Below are positions 10,079-19,001 of a DNA stretch of 64,000 nt, in pieces (within the stretch, counting starts at the first letter, position 1; each line of letters opens with the position of its first letter). The DNA is from Paenibacillus sonchi (lineage in GTDB: Bacteria; Bacillota; Bacilli; Paenibacillales; Paenibacillaceae): assembly GCF_016772475.1 (NCBI RefSeq), contig NZ_CP068595.1:5766001-5830000 (forward strand), given 5' to 3'. The notes below the pieces were generated by a model. It saw only the letters and a program-made list of their open reading frames with translations, made no database searches and had not been told where the DNA came from. Both the position numbers and the translations under genes were made by a program.

Positions 10079-10867
10079 CTATTGGAATTGTTCTGAATAT
10101 ATACCCTCAAGGAACTCGATTGAGACGCGTTCTGCTTCCTTCCTAGGTGAAATTTCCGAAACTTGGCGTAGACGTTGGTACATCTTGATTGTATTTTTTA
10201 GCGCGTGGTAGCAACTATCGAAGCTGTGAATGGGAATTGTTCCTTTTAGTTCCTCCAGTTCCTTGAGAGCGTATTTCTCGAGCTTTCGAACCCCTCTCGG
10301 GGGATGGCCGTTGCAAATGAGTACCAACGGGCCCAGCACTACATTGCGCATAAATGTTAAAGTATCGATTAATTCGAATAATTCGCCTCTCCCTAATTTT
10401 GTAGCGCAGTAATGCACCCATACCCAGAAGCGGTCTTCAATCCATTGAGGATGAGGGGAAGGGAGAAACGGACTTGTTTTACTGATTATCTTTGTAATAT
10501 CAGAACCTCTTTCCCATAGAATCAGTGGATTCTCAATTCGGGATTCGAGCTCTTCCAGTTGTACAAATTTAAGGTCGACATGAAGTGGGGTTGGGCCATA
10601 TAAACAAATAAGCAATCTGGGTTCCCCGACATGCTCGCCTGTGAATGCAGAAAGTAAGTTGCCGAGCTTTTCGGCAATTAGGAGCCGTTGTTGCATGATC
10701 TCGCTTCGGAAAGCAGGTTTGTAGACGATTATTAAATCCAGATCACTATACTCATCCATTTCACCGTACATCATAGATCCGCCTGCGAGGAGACCTATAA
10801 GTCGTTGATCTTGCCTCACATGCTCAATTGCTTGCTCAATGAATCGATCGTGTAAAGGTAACTTCAT
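10079..10867 (-). CDS. Nucleotidyltransferase-domain protein
   Basis: A 262-residue protein whose N-terminal half is a pol-beta-like nucleotidyltransferase: GGSMMYGEMDEYSDLDLIIV gives the G-S-x(9)-D-x-D metal-binding signature, and HVDLKFV is the likely third acidic position. The C-terminal half is helical. The layout resembles aminoglycoside nucleotidyltransferases, but no close match is recognised, so antibiotic modification is only one possibility. The start at 10867 follows AAGGAGCG. It stands alone. Confidence 0.78.
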   Translation of the reverse strand: MKLPLHDRFIEQAIEHVRQDQRLIGLLAGGSMMYGEMDEYSDLDLIIVYKPAFRSEIMQQRLLIAEKLGNLLSAFTGEHVGEPRLLICLYGPTPLHVDLKFVQLEELESRIENPLILWERGSDITKIISKTSPFLPSPHPQWIEDRFWVWVHYCATKLGRGELFELIDTLTFMRNVVLGPLVLICNGHPPRGVRKLEKYALKELEELKGTIPIHSFDSCYHALKNTIKMYQRLRQVSEISPRKEAERVSIEFLEGIYSEQFQ

Positions 10868-11116
10868 GTCAAACGCTCCTTAAATAGTGACCCATAAAAT
10901 GGGTATTATTAAAGAATAACATTTACAAAGAGTGAGCGTCAACCGTGTGTGGATCAATTACTCCCCCCTTCTATTTCTCTCTAAAATAAAAAAGCCATTC
11001 AACTTTTAAGTTACCATATTAATTGTTATGTAAACTATATCATCTTACTTATTTTAGCAACTAAAAACCGATTCATGCGTCTAACTCTTTAGAATAATCT
11101 CAAGGAGTGGAAACCT

Positions 11117-12451
11117 TTGCCACAAGTTAAATCTATTAAACCTATACTTTCTGCCTTTCTCTCCCTTTCCCTGTTGTCTTCCGGTATCGGCCTTTCATTG
11201 CAAGCCATCCATACTGGTACAGCACACGCAGCCTCCGCAGGCAGCACTGCTGCTAAAGTCTCCAAAGACTCCCTACTGCCTCTGAAGTGGCAAGTCGCAA
11301 CGGATGGCATGGGCATGTATGACACCACACAACCGGTTATGAATGGAATTCTCTATTTTTCTGCCAAAAATACGCTTTATGCCAAAAATATTGCTTCCGG
11401 CCAAATCCGGTGGTCGTACAAAACTGGCGAACATCCGCAAATCGTTACGAATAATTCCGTATTCTTCATTGACAATAATGAACAACTAGTAAAAGTCTCC
11501 GCTTCGACCGGTAAGCTGCTCTGGAAGGTAAAAGTATCTGAGCGCCCTATGGAGATTGGCGGGCAAGCCCAACTGATGAACGGCAAAGTCTATTTCGCCA
11601 ATGAGAGCGGCGGCGTGGCCGCCTACCATCCGGCTACCGGCAAGAAATTATGGGAGAACAAAAAAATCCCCATGTACGTTGGCACCCTGCATGGAGAATA
11701 CAAGGGCGTACTCGTAGTTTCCAGTACAGTCGATAATATTCGTAGACAATTTTTTGGCCTTGACCCCGCTACCGGCAAGCAGCTCTGGAGAACCGAAGGG
11801 ATCTGCAGCATGGTTGCTTATCAGGATGGGCATTTTGTGCTGCGGGAACAAGCGAAGGCCGAATATGAAAATGGAAAAGCTCCTGTACCGGGCCATCTAT
11901 TGACACTGGTGAGCATGGATCCCGCGACAGGCAAAGTGACCAACAAGGAAAACTACCAAGCTCTGGACGACATCTCCAGACAGGGAAATTTCTTCACTTC
12001 TATTCAGAAACCTTATGTCTATTCAGTAGACGGTAATCTGGATAAGGATGAATATATTCTAACGCGCTTTACACGTGGAGCGAATGCCGGCACTGCCCCA
12101 AAAAGCTATGAAAGCTTCGGAAAATGGCTGGCTGGCCCTGCAGATGGAATGGCATTTTTTCAAAAAGGCACTCAAATTACCGGCGTTCATCTTGCCGACG
12201 ACAGCGTCGTTACATTCGACAATCCGGCAAGCAAGGTAGAACATCTGGAGCGGGTTGGCAAGGCTGTATTCGCCATTTACGAGAACGGGTACATCTCCAT
12301 TAATCATTCCGATACCGGAGCATTGCTGGGGATGATTAAAAGCGGAGCCTCCACCCCCTATTTTGGAAATATCAGCATTGTTAACGGAACGGCACTGATT
12401 CCAACGGAGCACAATCTACTTGCGGTAGCCTTGCCAAAAGAATGGAAATAA
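11117..12451 (+). CDS. Secreted PQQ-like beta-propeller protein
   Basis: A 444-residue exported protein. The first ~35 residues are a signal peptide ending in AHAAS. The rest has repeated blades of the PQQ/Trp-docking type: NIASGQIRWSYKTG, SASTGKLLWKVKV, HPATGKKLWENKK and DPATGKQLWRTEG. No PQQ-enzyme active-site residues are evident, so a BamB-like scaffold or binding role is more likely than catalysis. A TTG start at 11117 follows AAGGAG. It converges with the aminotransferase gene (12-bp gap). Confidence 0.82.
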   Translation: MPQVKSIKPILSAFLSLSLLSSGIGLSLQAIHTGTAHAASAGSTAAKVSKDSLLPLKWQVATDGMGMYDTTQPVMNGILYFSAKNTLYAKNIASGQIRWSYKTGEHPQIVTNNSVFFIDNNEQLVKVSASTGKLLWKVKVSERPMEIGGQAQLMNGKVYFANESGGVAAYHPATGKKLWENKKIPMYVGTLHGEYKGVLVVSSTVDNIRRQFFGLDPATGKQLWRTEGICSMVAYQDGHFVLREQAKAEYENGKAPVPGHLLTLVSMDPATGKVTNKENYQALDDISRQGNFFTSIQKPYVYSVDGNLDKDEYILTRFTRGANAGTAPKSYESFGKWLAGPADGMAFFQKGTQITGVHLADDSVVTFDNPASKVEHLERVGKAVFAIYENGYISINHSDTGALLGMIKSGASTPYFGNISIVNGTALIPTEHNLLAVALPKEWK

Positions 12452-12463
12452 CGCTCCAGAAGA

Positions 12464-13681
12464 TTAGCCTATTCTACGCAGATACTCCCCTATTCTCCGG
12501 GCGGCTTCCAAGAGCCGCCTTTCTTCTTCTACCAGCGCAATCCGGACAAATCCGTCCCCTTGTTCCCCGAAAGCATCTCCAGGAATAACTGCTACCCCTG
12601 TTTTCAATAAAAGGTCACGTGCGAAGCTGCGAGATCTTCCTTCTTCCTGTCCGGCAGTGTAAGCTTCAGGCAGCGGCGCCCAGATAAACATTGTCGCTTT
12701 GGGTTTCGGAACTGCCCAGCCTTGCCGGGCTAACTCCGCAATGAACACATCCCGGCGCCGTTCATACACCGGGGCGACGCCCCCATCCGATCCGGCTTTC
12801 ATCGCCAGCTCCAGCGCAGCCACGGCTGCCTCCTGGATCGGGTCAAATACGCCATAATCCACATTGCTCTTAAGCTCCCGCAGCGCATGTACCGCCTCGC
12901 GGTTGCCAGTCATAAAGCCGATACGGCAGCCGGCCATGTTGAAGCTTTTGGAGAAGGAATGGAATTCAACCGCGGTATCCAAGGCCCCCGGCACCTGCAG
13001 TATACTAACCGGCTTATACCCGTCAAAACCCATTTCCGAATAAGCCAGGTCGTGAATGACCAGCACGTTCCATTTGCGGGCCAGCGTAATTAATTTCTCC
13101 ATATAAGCCAGATCCACCGTTGTCGAAATGGGATTGCCGGGAAAGCTGAGCAGAATAAATACCGCTTCTTGCCAAATTTCATCGGGAATGCTGTCCAAAT
13201 CAGGAATAAAGGCATTCCGCTCCAGCAGAGGCAGCGTCCACGCTCTCACACCGGCTATTGCGAGCGAACCGGAGTAAATCGGATAACCGGGGTCAGGCAC
13301 GATCGCCAGATCACCCGGATTGCAGACGGCAAGCGCCAAGTGTGCGAGTCCATCCTGTGAGCCCATTAGTGCCACGATTTCGTCTTCTGAGTCTATCTTT
13401 ACACCAAACCTCGCTTCCATCCAGGCCGCTGCCTGCCTGCGGAATGCCGCGCTTCCCTTCGACGACGGATAGGAATAGCTATTCTCTCTGAGTACGGCTT
13501 CACTTAGAACCCGCCGGATTTCCGGAGCGGGCGCCTGATCCGGACTGCCGATCCCCAGATCAATCACATCCAGGCCGGATTTGGCCGCCTCCCCTTTCCA
13601 TGCTGCCACTTCGGCAAATATCGAGGAACCGAGCCGGGATAACTTGTCCGATCTCCAGTTTCGTTTGGAACTGCTATACAT
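12464..13681 (-). CDS. PLP-dependent aminotransferase, class I/II (DapL-like)
   Basis: A 405-residue cytoplasmic fold-type I aminotransferase. It has the substrate loop DLGIGSPDQAPAP, PDPGYPIYSG, SFPGNPIS and the PLP lysine in SFSKSFNMAGCRIGFM. The pattern is closest to LL-diaminopimelate aminotransferase/PatA-type enzymes; the true substrate is uncertain. The ATG at 13681 lies 8 nt after AGGTGGACT; the TTG just before it is less likely. Single gene, with a terminator downstream of the neighbouring TetR gene lying upstream of it. Confidence 0.85.
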   Translation of the reverse strand: MYSSSKRNWRSDKLSRLGSSIFAEVAAWKGEAAKSGLDVIDLGIGSPDQAPAPEIRRVLSEAVLRENSYSYPSSKGSAAFRRQAAAWMEARFGVKIDSEDEIVALMGSQDGLAHLALAVCNPGDLAIVPDPGYPIYSGSLAIAGVRAWTLPLLERNAFIPDLDSIPDEIWQEAVFILLSFPGNPISTTVDLAYMEKLITLARKWNVLVIHDLAYSEMGFDGYKPVSILQVPGALDTAVEFHSFSKSFNMAGCRIGFMTGNREAVHALRELKSNVDYGVFDPIQEAAVAALELAMKAGSDGGVAPVYERRRDVFIAELARQGWAVPKPKATMFIWAPLPEAYTAGQEEGRSRSFARDLLLKTGVAVIPGDAFGEQGDGFVRIALVEEERRLLEAARRIGEYLRRIG

Positions 13682-13874
13682 CAACTAGTCCACCTACTTG
13701 TTTTTTGAATAATTATAGCACGGTGCAGCAGTAGTTGATTTCGAAACTTTAGACGGAAGTCGATAAGTTCAATATAATAGGTATTTTTTAACTAAAACAT
13801 TATATTTCCCCTTTTTGATCACTTGATTCAGGTCGTATAAGTGCCCTATTTCTCAAATAAAATCGCTCTCATGC

Positions 13875-13911
13875 AAAACAGCGTATAATTTATGTTATAC
13901 GCTGTTTTTTT
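13875..13911. terminator. Bidirectional terminator, AACAGCGTATAA hairpin
   Basis: AAAACAGCGTATAA pairs with TTATACGCTGTTTT around a short loop, with A and T tracts on both sides. It serves the minus-strand TetR gene. The rest of 13682-13963 shows nothing else recognisable. Confidence 0.7.
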
Positions 13912-13963
13912 GGCGTTAAATAGACTATTTGTACATACTCTCTAATTCTCCAATTGCCGGCAA

Positions 13964-14524
13964 TCATTTGGATTTCTCTGATCCGACACCTTGGTTCAGC
14001 AAATTCCAAAATTGTTCAACCATGACCGATGCCGGATATGGCATCGAACGGATAATCCACCATTCCAATACACCTACTGCCGCTGAAATTAAAAATTGCA
14101 CTGTAATGTCCCTGTTCAACTCCCCATCGAGGTTGATCGAATCCAGATGCTCGCTTAGTCTTTGCCGGAACATTGACTCCATTTGGTTTCGAAAAACCGT
14201 GTTTCCCTTGCTCTTCAGCATTAAGGAATAGAAAGAAGCATGCTGCTCCAAATATTCAAACGTGCGTAATAGCGCGGTTTTGGAAGGGAGATGAACCATG
14301 TTATCTTCAGACATACATTTATGTAGTAACTGGTTAATTTGAGCTTCCAAGTGTTGATCGCGCAGATCGTACTTGTCTTTGAAATGCAAATACACCGTTC
14401 CCCGATTGACATTCGCTTCCTCAGCAATTTGATTGATCGTTATGCTCTCGAATTCCTTTTCTGACATCAGCCTCATAAAAGCATCAATAATCGCTTGCCT
14501 CGATTTTTGAATACGCCTGTCCAT
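13964..14524 (-). CDS. TetR/AcrR-family transcriptional regulator
   Basis: A 186-residue repressor. The N-terminal helix-turn-helix is clear (ITINQIAEEANVNRGTVYLH, then FKDKYDL), and the C-terminal helical ligand domain is of the TetR_C_7 kind with the ending WWIIRSMPYP. It is divergent from the short-chain dehydrogenase gene, which it probably represses. An inverted repeat at 14645-14674 is the likely operator. Confidence 0.88.
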   Translation of the reverse strand: MDRRIQKSRQAIIDAFMRLMSEKEFESITINQIAEEANVNRGTVYLHFKDKYDLRDQHLEAQINQLLHKCMSEDNMVHLPSKTALLRTFEYLEQHASFYSLMLKSKGNTVFRNQMESMFRQRLSEHLDSINLDGELNRDITVQFLISAAVGVLEWWIIRSMPYPASVMVEQFWNLLNQGVGSEKSK

Positions 14525-14644
14525 ATTCTTCTCCCCTTTATCCTATACAGAATAAACAAACCGAAGCCCTCTGTTGAAAAATCAACAACGGAGCTTGTTT
14601 TAACCATTGAACACCATTTATCGCTCTGGTACATTCACTATATA

Positions 14645-14674
14645 AAACATATGTTATTAATTCAACATATGTTT
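14645..14674. promoter_or_regulatory. Inverted-repeat operator candidate for the TetR regulator
   Basis: AAACATATGTT (14645-14655) and AACATATGTTT (14664-14674) form an inverted repeat with an 8-bp spacer. It lies between the divergent TetR and dehydrogenase genes, 60 bp upstream of the dehydrogenase start. Confidence 0.55.
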
Positions 14675-14734
14675 AATTTAAGAGAAGGTATACAAAAAAT
14701 CGATAATTTATATTAAATCAGGAGGGTTTACAAA

Positions 14735-15483
14735 ATGAAACTTACAGGAAACACGATTTTCATTACAGGCGGCGGTTCGGGAATTGGACGTGCGTTAGCA
14801 GAAGCTCTCCACAAGCTTGGGAATAAAGTTATTATCTCTGGCCGGAGTAAAGAGCGTCTGGAGGAGACAATCCAAGCGAATCCCGGCATATCCGCAGTGG
14901 AATTGAATGTACAAGATCCTGCCAGCATAGAGGCGGCCGCTAAACAGTTAATCGAAGAACACCCGGATTTAAATGTCTTGGTGAACAACGCCGGCATCAT
15001 CCAGCCCGATGACGCGGGGGCGTGATTGATGAGGATGTTTTGGTTTCGACTGTCAAGACAAACTTGCTAGGCCCAATTCGTATGACTTCTGCATTGATCG
15101 AGCATTTGAAGTCCAAAGAAGAAGCGGTTGTCATCAACACGACTTCGATACTTGGATTTATGCCATTAGCGGCAACTGCTGTATACTCCGCGACGAAGGC
15201 AGCACTTCATACCTATACGCTGTCCCAACGGTACATGCTTAAAGACACATCGGTAAAAGTATTAGAAATTGTGCCGCCATGGGTTCAAAGCAACAACGAT
15301 GAACCGCGTGCGATGCCACTTGCGTCATTCATTGAAGCAACGATAAAGGTACTTGGTACGGATACAGACGAAGTTCTGGTTGAAGAAGCAAAAATGTTTC
15401 GAAATAACCCTGGCCCGAACGAAGGTGTTTTTGTGACCCAGTTTAACGATTCGATGAGGTCTCAACCTCCAAAGATTCATTGA
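14735..15483 (+). CDS. Short-chain dehydrogenase/reductase, DltE-like (frameshift)
   Basis: NAD(P)-dependent SDR oxidoreductase of about 249 residues. The Rossmann motif TGGGSGIGRALAE, the NNAG block and the active-site Tyr-Lys (YSATKAAL) are present. The frame breaks at 15016-15020, where a run of five G should be six: QPDDAGA-stop becomes QPDDAGGVIDEDVLVSTV. Repaired, it is a full-length protein of the DltE-like subgroup. The start at 14735 follows AGGAGGG. The divergent TetR gene is the probable regulator. Substrate unknown. Confidence 0.87.
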
Positions 15484-15582
15484 TCCGCCTATAAGACACC
15501 TCCCATTCTCCCTTCGTCTCCTTTCACGCTGCCCTCGATTTGGGCATACGATAGGATATCAAGCGCGAAGGTGGAACAGAAT

Positions 15583-15750
15583 ATGTCTAAGAACAAACGC
15601 GGCAAAGCCTTATGGCGGACTCCCTCCCGGAGCAGAGGCACCTGCCCGATCTGCGGCAGCACAAGAATCAAGCTTTTATATTTTGGCAAAGATCCCTCCG
15701 GCGGCAAGCTTGCGGTCTGCAAAAAATGCGATGGGAAACAAGTAGGATAA
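15583..15750 (+). CDS. Small zinc-ribbon protein (55 aa)
   Basis: A short basic protein starting MSKNKRGKALWRTPSRSRG, with two Cys pairs: CPICGS and CKKCDGK. These form a four-Cys zinc ribbon, and the basic N-terminus suggests nucleic-acid or ribosome contact. The ATG at 15583 follows GAAGGTGG. A terminator follows the stop by about 20 bp. Small proteins of this shape are common in Bacillales; none has a function I can assign here. Confidence 0.75.
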   Translation: MSKNKRGKALWRTPSRSRGTCPICGSTRIKLLYFGKDPSGGKLAVCKKCDGKQVG

Positions 15751-15770
15751 GAGCTGACAAAAGAACCTTT

Positions 15771-15811
15771 CAAAAAAGGGAATGCTGCTTTCGCAGCACT
15801 CCCCTTTTTTG
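15771..15811. terminator. Terminator after the zinc-ribbon gene
   Basis: AAAAAAGGGaATGCTGC pairs with GCAGCAcTCCCCTTTTTT. A and T tracts on both sides suggest it works in both directions. The repeat element (copy 1) abuts it directly. Confidence 0.8.
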
Positions 15812-15909
15812 AAATATAAGAATTTATATGTTTCACGCTATAAATTATCCTTCTATTTCTCGCTGAAACACCCCGTCCTTTAAAAGGACGGCGTAGCCGT
15901 TTCCACTTG
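15812..15909 (-). repeat. Structured intergenic repeat, copy 1
   Basis: Copy of a ~99-bp element also found at 40624-40722 and 57642-57740. Read on the minus strand it starts CAAGTGGAAACGGC, has an inner hairpin CCGTCCTTTTAAAGGACGG, then GAAATAGAAGG and an AATTTATA/TATAAATT-type stem around TAGCGTGAA. This is the most diverged full copy. It lies between convergent genes and touches the terminator at 15771-15811. Confidence 0.8.
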
Positions 15910-15937
15910 TTTATTCCATTAGTACCTATTGAAAAAG

Positions 15938-16507
15938 TTAATCATCCGTCTGCGGCTCCCAGTTGCGGATGCCATTATCCTCCAGAATTCCGAGCGTAAC
16001 ATCCGAGATGTGCGGGTCTGCCAGCAGTTTTTCTCTGACCTTGAATTTGATATCATCCGCATCGGCCAGGGTCATCCCCTTCTTCAGCTCGATCAGCCCC
16101 TCGACGTGATAATATCGCTCCTCCTGCAAAATACGCATTTGGTAAATATCCGTCACCTGCGGTTCGTCGAAGATGATCCGGTCGACCCGTTCTTCAATCT
16201 CCGGAGGGGCAGCTACACCGATAAGCCCGACCATATTGTCATATCCCACGCGAAAAGCAACCCCGATCATCATAAAGGCAATCAGAATGCTGGACAAACC
16301 GTCAAGCAGCTTGAAGCTGGTAAAGGCGGTCACCAGCACGGCGAGCATCGCCAGTGCCCCGCCGCTTGTGGCTACCAGATCTTCATAGAACACCAGGCGG
16401 GTCGGCGGTGCGGCTCTTTTGACATTTTTAAGTGATGCGGTGAATTTCCTCAATCCTTTGGCTTCGATTCTCGATTCATTTCTATCACATGCGGGGATAG
16501 GAGGCAC
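15938..16507 (-). pseudogene. Cation diffusion facilitator, 5'-truncated
   Basis: C-terminal part of a CDF metal-cation exporter. The last transmembrane helices (GGALAMLAVLVTAF, LSSILIAFMMIGVAFRVG) and the cytoplasmic dimerisation domain (VDRIIFDEPQVTDIYQMRIL, HISDVTLGILED) are intact. The first ~120 residues, including the first transmembrane helices and metal-site Asp residues, are missing. Upstream sequence switches directly to the stop of the VOC gene 8 bp away, so this is a real 5' deletion and not a frameshift. Unlikely to transport metal. Confidence 0.75.
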
Positions 16508-16515
16508 CTGTTAAT

Positions 16516-16927
16516 TTACTCCGGGTCCGGCAGGTTGAGCTGCCAGGTCACGCCGAACCGGTCGGCAACCCATCCGAATTTGCGGCTGAAGGGATATTCA
16601 CCTAATGGCATCAGAATTTGCCCCCTGAGATAATTGTTCAAAAACAGCATCAAGCTCTGCTTCACTCGCGCAATTGACATACAGTGAAATAGACGGTGTG
16701 AAAGAAAAGCCGTGCTTCACGTGGCTGTCAATGCACATGAAGGAAGCTCCCTTGATCGTAAATGAAGCATGCATCACCGTTCCCTCTGCTCCGGCTTCAC
16801 CTGGGCCATAACGCTTAATGCTGGTTACTTCCGAACGGTCGAACAATGAAACATAGAAATTCATCGTCTCTTCAGCCTGTCCTTCAAACATCAGAAATGT
16901 GCTGATTCCTGGTTGTGCATGGTTCAT
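16516..16927 (-). CDS. VOC-family (PhnB-like) protein, frameshifted
   Basis: Glyoxalase/bleomycin-resistance fold protein of the PhnB type (~138 residues when repaired): N-terminal [21 protein letters not shown], middle [18 protein letters not shown]. The frame breaks in the run of five C (G on the coding strand) at 16621-16625. Adjusting the run continues into [16 protein letters not shown] and [16 protein letters not shown], the conserved family ending, with a stop at 16516-16518. Function in this family is usually unknown. It directly precedes the truncated CDF gene. Confidence 0.8.
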
Positions 16928-16966
16928 TTGCCCTCAGCTCCCTTTAGTCATTGTGCTTGCCCTATC

Positions 16967-18820
16967 TTATTCTACCGAATCGGAATTGGACCTGCCAGTT
17001 CCAGTACCGGTTCCAATGCTGCCTCCTTGCGCTGTCTCTGCAAATCCCGTTTTGATCCACAGCCTGGAGATATCAAGAAAACCAAAAGAACCGGTATGCA
17101 GGCCGAACAGGCTCTGGTTGAGCTGCGCTCTTTTGTTCAGATGGGAGCCGTACAGAACCCAGCAGTTGTCACGAATCAAGGATTCCGCACGCTCCAACAG
17201 CAGAATTCCAGCCGCCTCCGGCACCCCGGCAAAATCCTGCAGCTGCGCTTCGATCTCGTCCCGCTGGCTCTGCTGCAGCAGCGAATAAAAGTGATTGGAC
17301 CGGTTCATGAAATAGTTAATCATCCCCCATTGCCAGTCGTCCTCCAGCACCTCCTCCGCAAGCAATAGATCGGCCTGCCGAAAAAGCTCTCCCATATTAA
17401 AATTGTAATAGGGTGCAAGACGGAGGTTCAGACCGATTCGTGCTCCGCGCTGCTGCAGCCACTCCGCTTCTTCCCGTTCTTCTTCCCGCCTGGATGCATA
17501 GGCAAGCGTGATCTCTTCTCCCTGATAGCCGCTGGAACGCAGCAGCTTTTCCGCTGCTTCAAAGGAAGGCCGGTTCCACAGGGTGCGGCGGCTTATCCAG
17601 GGCAAAAAACTGTCCGCCGGTGTGATCCGGTTGCCCCCCAATTCACGCACCAGCGCTTCCGGATGGTACAGCATCCGCAGCACCTGCCGGAACAACGGGT
17701 GATGCTGCCGCCCATTCCGGCGAAAGTTCATCATAATATACCTGCAGCCCAGTGCCGGATAGTCAATGCTGAGATTGGCACACTCTCCCTCACCGGCGCC
17801 GGTCCCACCCGGCTCCGTGTCCGGCAGCTGATAAGTACGGTCATTATAGCCCAGCTCCGGCACATACCAGATTTCAACCCGGTCGAGCAGCGGCCGTATC
17901 GCATAATAATCATCAAAAGCTGCCAGCACCAGAACCTTCTCGTTGTAATCCAATAGGCGGTAAGGGCCTGTACCAATCGGCTGATGCAGGAAATCCACAT
18001 CATATGGCACTATGGACATGTGCACACAGCTGAATAAATGCAGAAAGAACAGATTGGGGCGCGCCAGATCGATGCGGATACGGTGATCCCCCTGAAGCTC
18101 GACCGATACAATATCCCGGTAATGCCAAGAGACCGGACTTTGCCCGTCAGTCAGCCGCAGCAGCGTCTCTTTCACATCTTTGGAGGTCAGAAACCTGCCG
18201 TGATGAAAACGCACTCTCTTACGCAGATAGAATATATAGCTGGTATGCTCCGGATTGGCCTCCCACATATGGGCCAGTCCCGGCAAAAAGCTGTTGTTCT
18301 TGGCATCATAGATGACGAGCGTGCTGCAGATCTGTTCGATCAGGTAGGATTCAAAGGCTCTATACACTGAAGCGGGGTCCAGCTTCTCCATTCGCCGGTT
18401 GCGGATGATGCGCAGCGTATCCAGCCCGGTAATGGATTCAGTCTCACTGTGGTAGCCCATATGCATATTTAAAAGCGACAAGAGGCGCTCCTGCAGCGGA
18501 CCGTTCACCTCGGGCAAGCCAATCAGCTCGATCCCCTGTTTGATTTTCCCCTTGCCGGTAAGCTCTTGAAGATGCTCCTCCAATACCTCTTCCACGCTCC
18601 GCATAAAGGCCATCCCGGATTTATGTCCTCTCCCCCGCCCCGGCTGCCACTCTATGCAGCCTTTGTCTTCCAGCTTGCGCAGAATGAATTTTACATTACG
18701 GGGAGTGCAGCACAGGACCGAAGCCAGCAGCTCTATAGTCACCGGAATCGGCTCCTGGAGTCTGGAAAGGGGATTCAAGGCCGAAGCCAACCGCAGAAAA
18801 TGTACGATATTGTTATCCAT
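16967..18820 (-). CDS. SgrR-type regulator with substrate-binding domain
   Basis: A 617-residue protein with an N-terminal winged-helix domain (VTIELLASVLCCTPRNVKFI, residues ~25-60) followed by a family-5 extracellular-solute-binding-like domain (VRFHHGRFLTSKDVKETLLR and IGTGPYRLLDYNEK). This is the SgrR architecture, in which the binding domain senses a small molecule and controls transcription in the cytoplasm; no signal peptide is present. It is divergent from an MFS transporter with 181 bp between them, so it probably regulates that gene. Confidence 0.87.
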   Translation of the reverse strand: MDNNIVHFLRLASALNPLSRLQEPIPVTIELLASVLCCTPRNVKFILRKLEDKGCIEWQPGRGRGHKSGMAFMRSVEEVLEEHLQELTGKGKIKQGIELIGLPEVNGPLQERLLSLLNMHMGYHSETESITGLDTLRIIRNRRMEKLDPASVYRAFESYLIEQICSTLVIYDAKNNSFLPGLAHMWEANPEHTSYIFYLRKRVRFHHGRFLTSKDVKETLLRLTDGQSPVSWHYRDIVSVELQGDHRIRIDLARPNLFFLHLFSCVHMSIVPYDVDFLHQPIGTGPYRLLDYNEKVLVLAAFDDYYAIRPLLDRVEIWYVPELGYNDRTYQLPDTEPGGTGAGEGECANLSIDYPALGCRYIMMNFRRNGRQHHPLFRQVLRMLYHPEALVRELGGNRITPADSFLPWISRRTLWNRPSFEAAEKLLRSSGYQGEEITLAYASRREEEREEAEWLQQRGARIGLNLRLAPYYNFNMGELFRQADLLLAEEVLEDDWQWGMINYFMNRSNHFYSLLQQSQRDEIEAQLQDFAGVPEAAGILLLERAESLIRDNCWVLYGSHLNKRAQLNQSLFGLHTGSFGFLDISRLWIKTGFAETAQGGSIGTGTGTGRSNSDSVE

Positions 18821-19001
18821 ATTGAGTTCTCCTTTAAAGGTGAAAGAGAGGAGGGAAAGCTTACACTTTTATTTCCCCCTTTTATCTGTACAATTATACA
18901 CATGCAGACACGCCTGTGTCATATCTATCCGTATTTTTTGAACAGTCCCGGTAAGCTTTCACCCCAAAATTCAGCAATCAGATTAGGAGATCCGCAATTA
19001 C

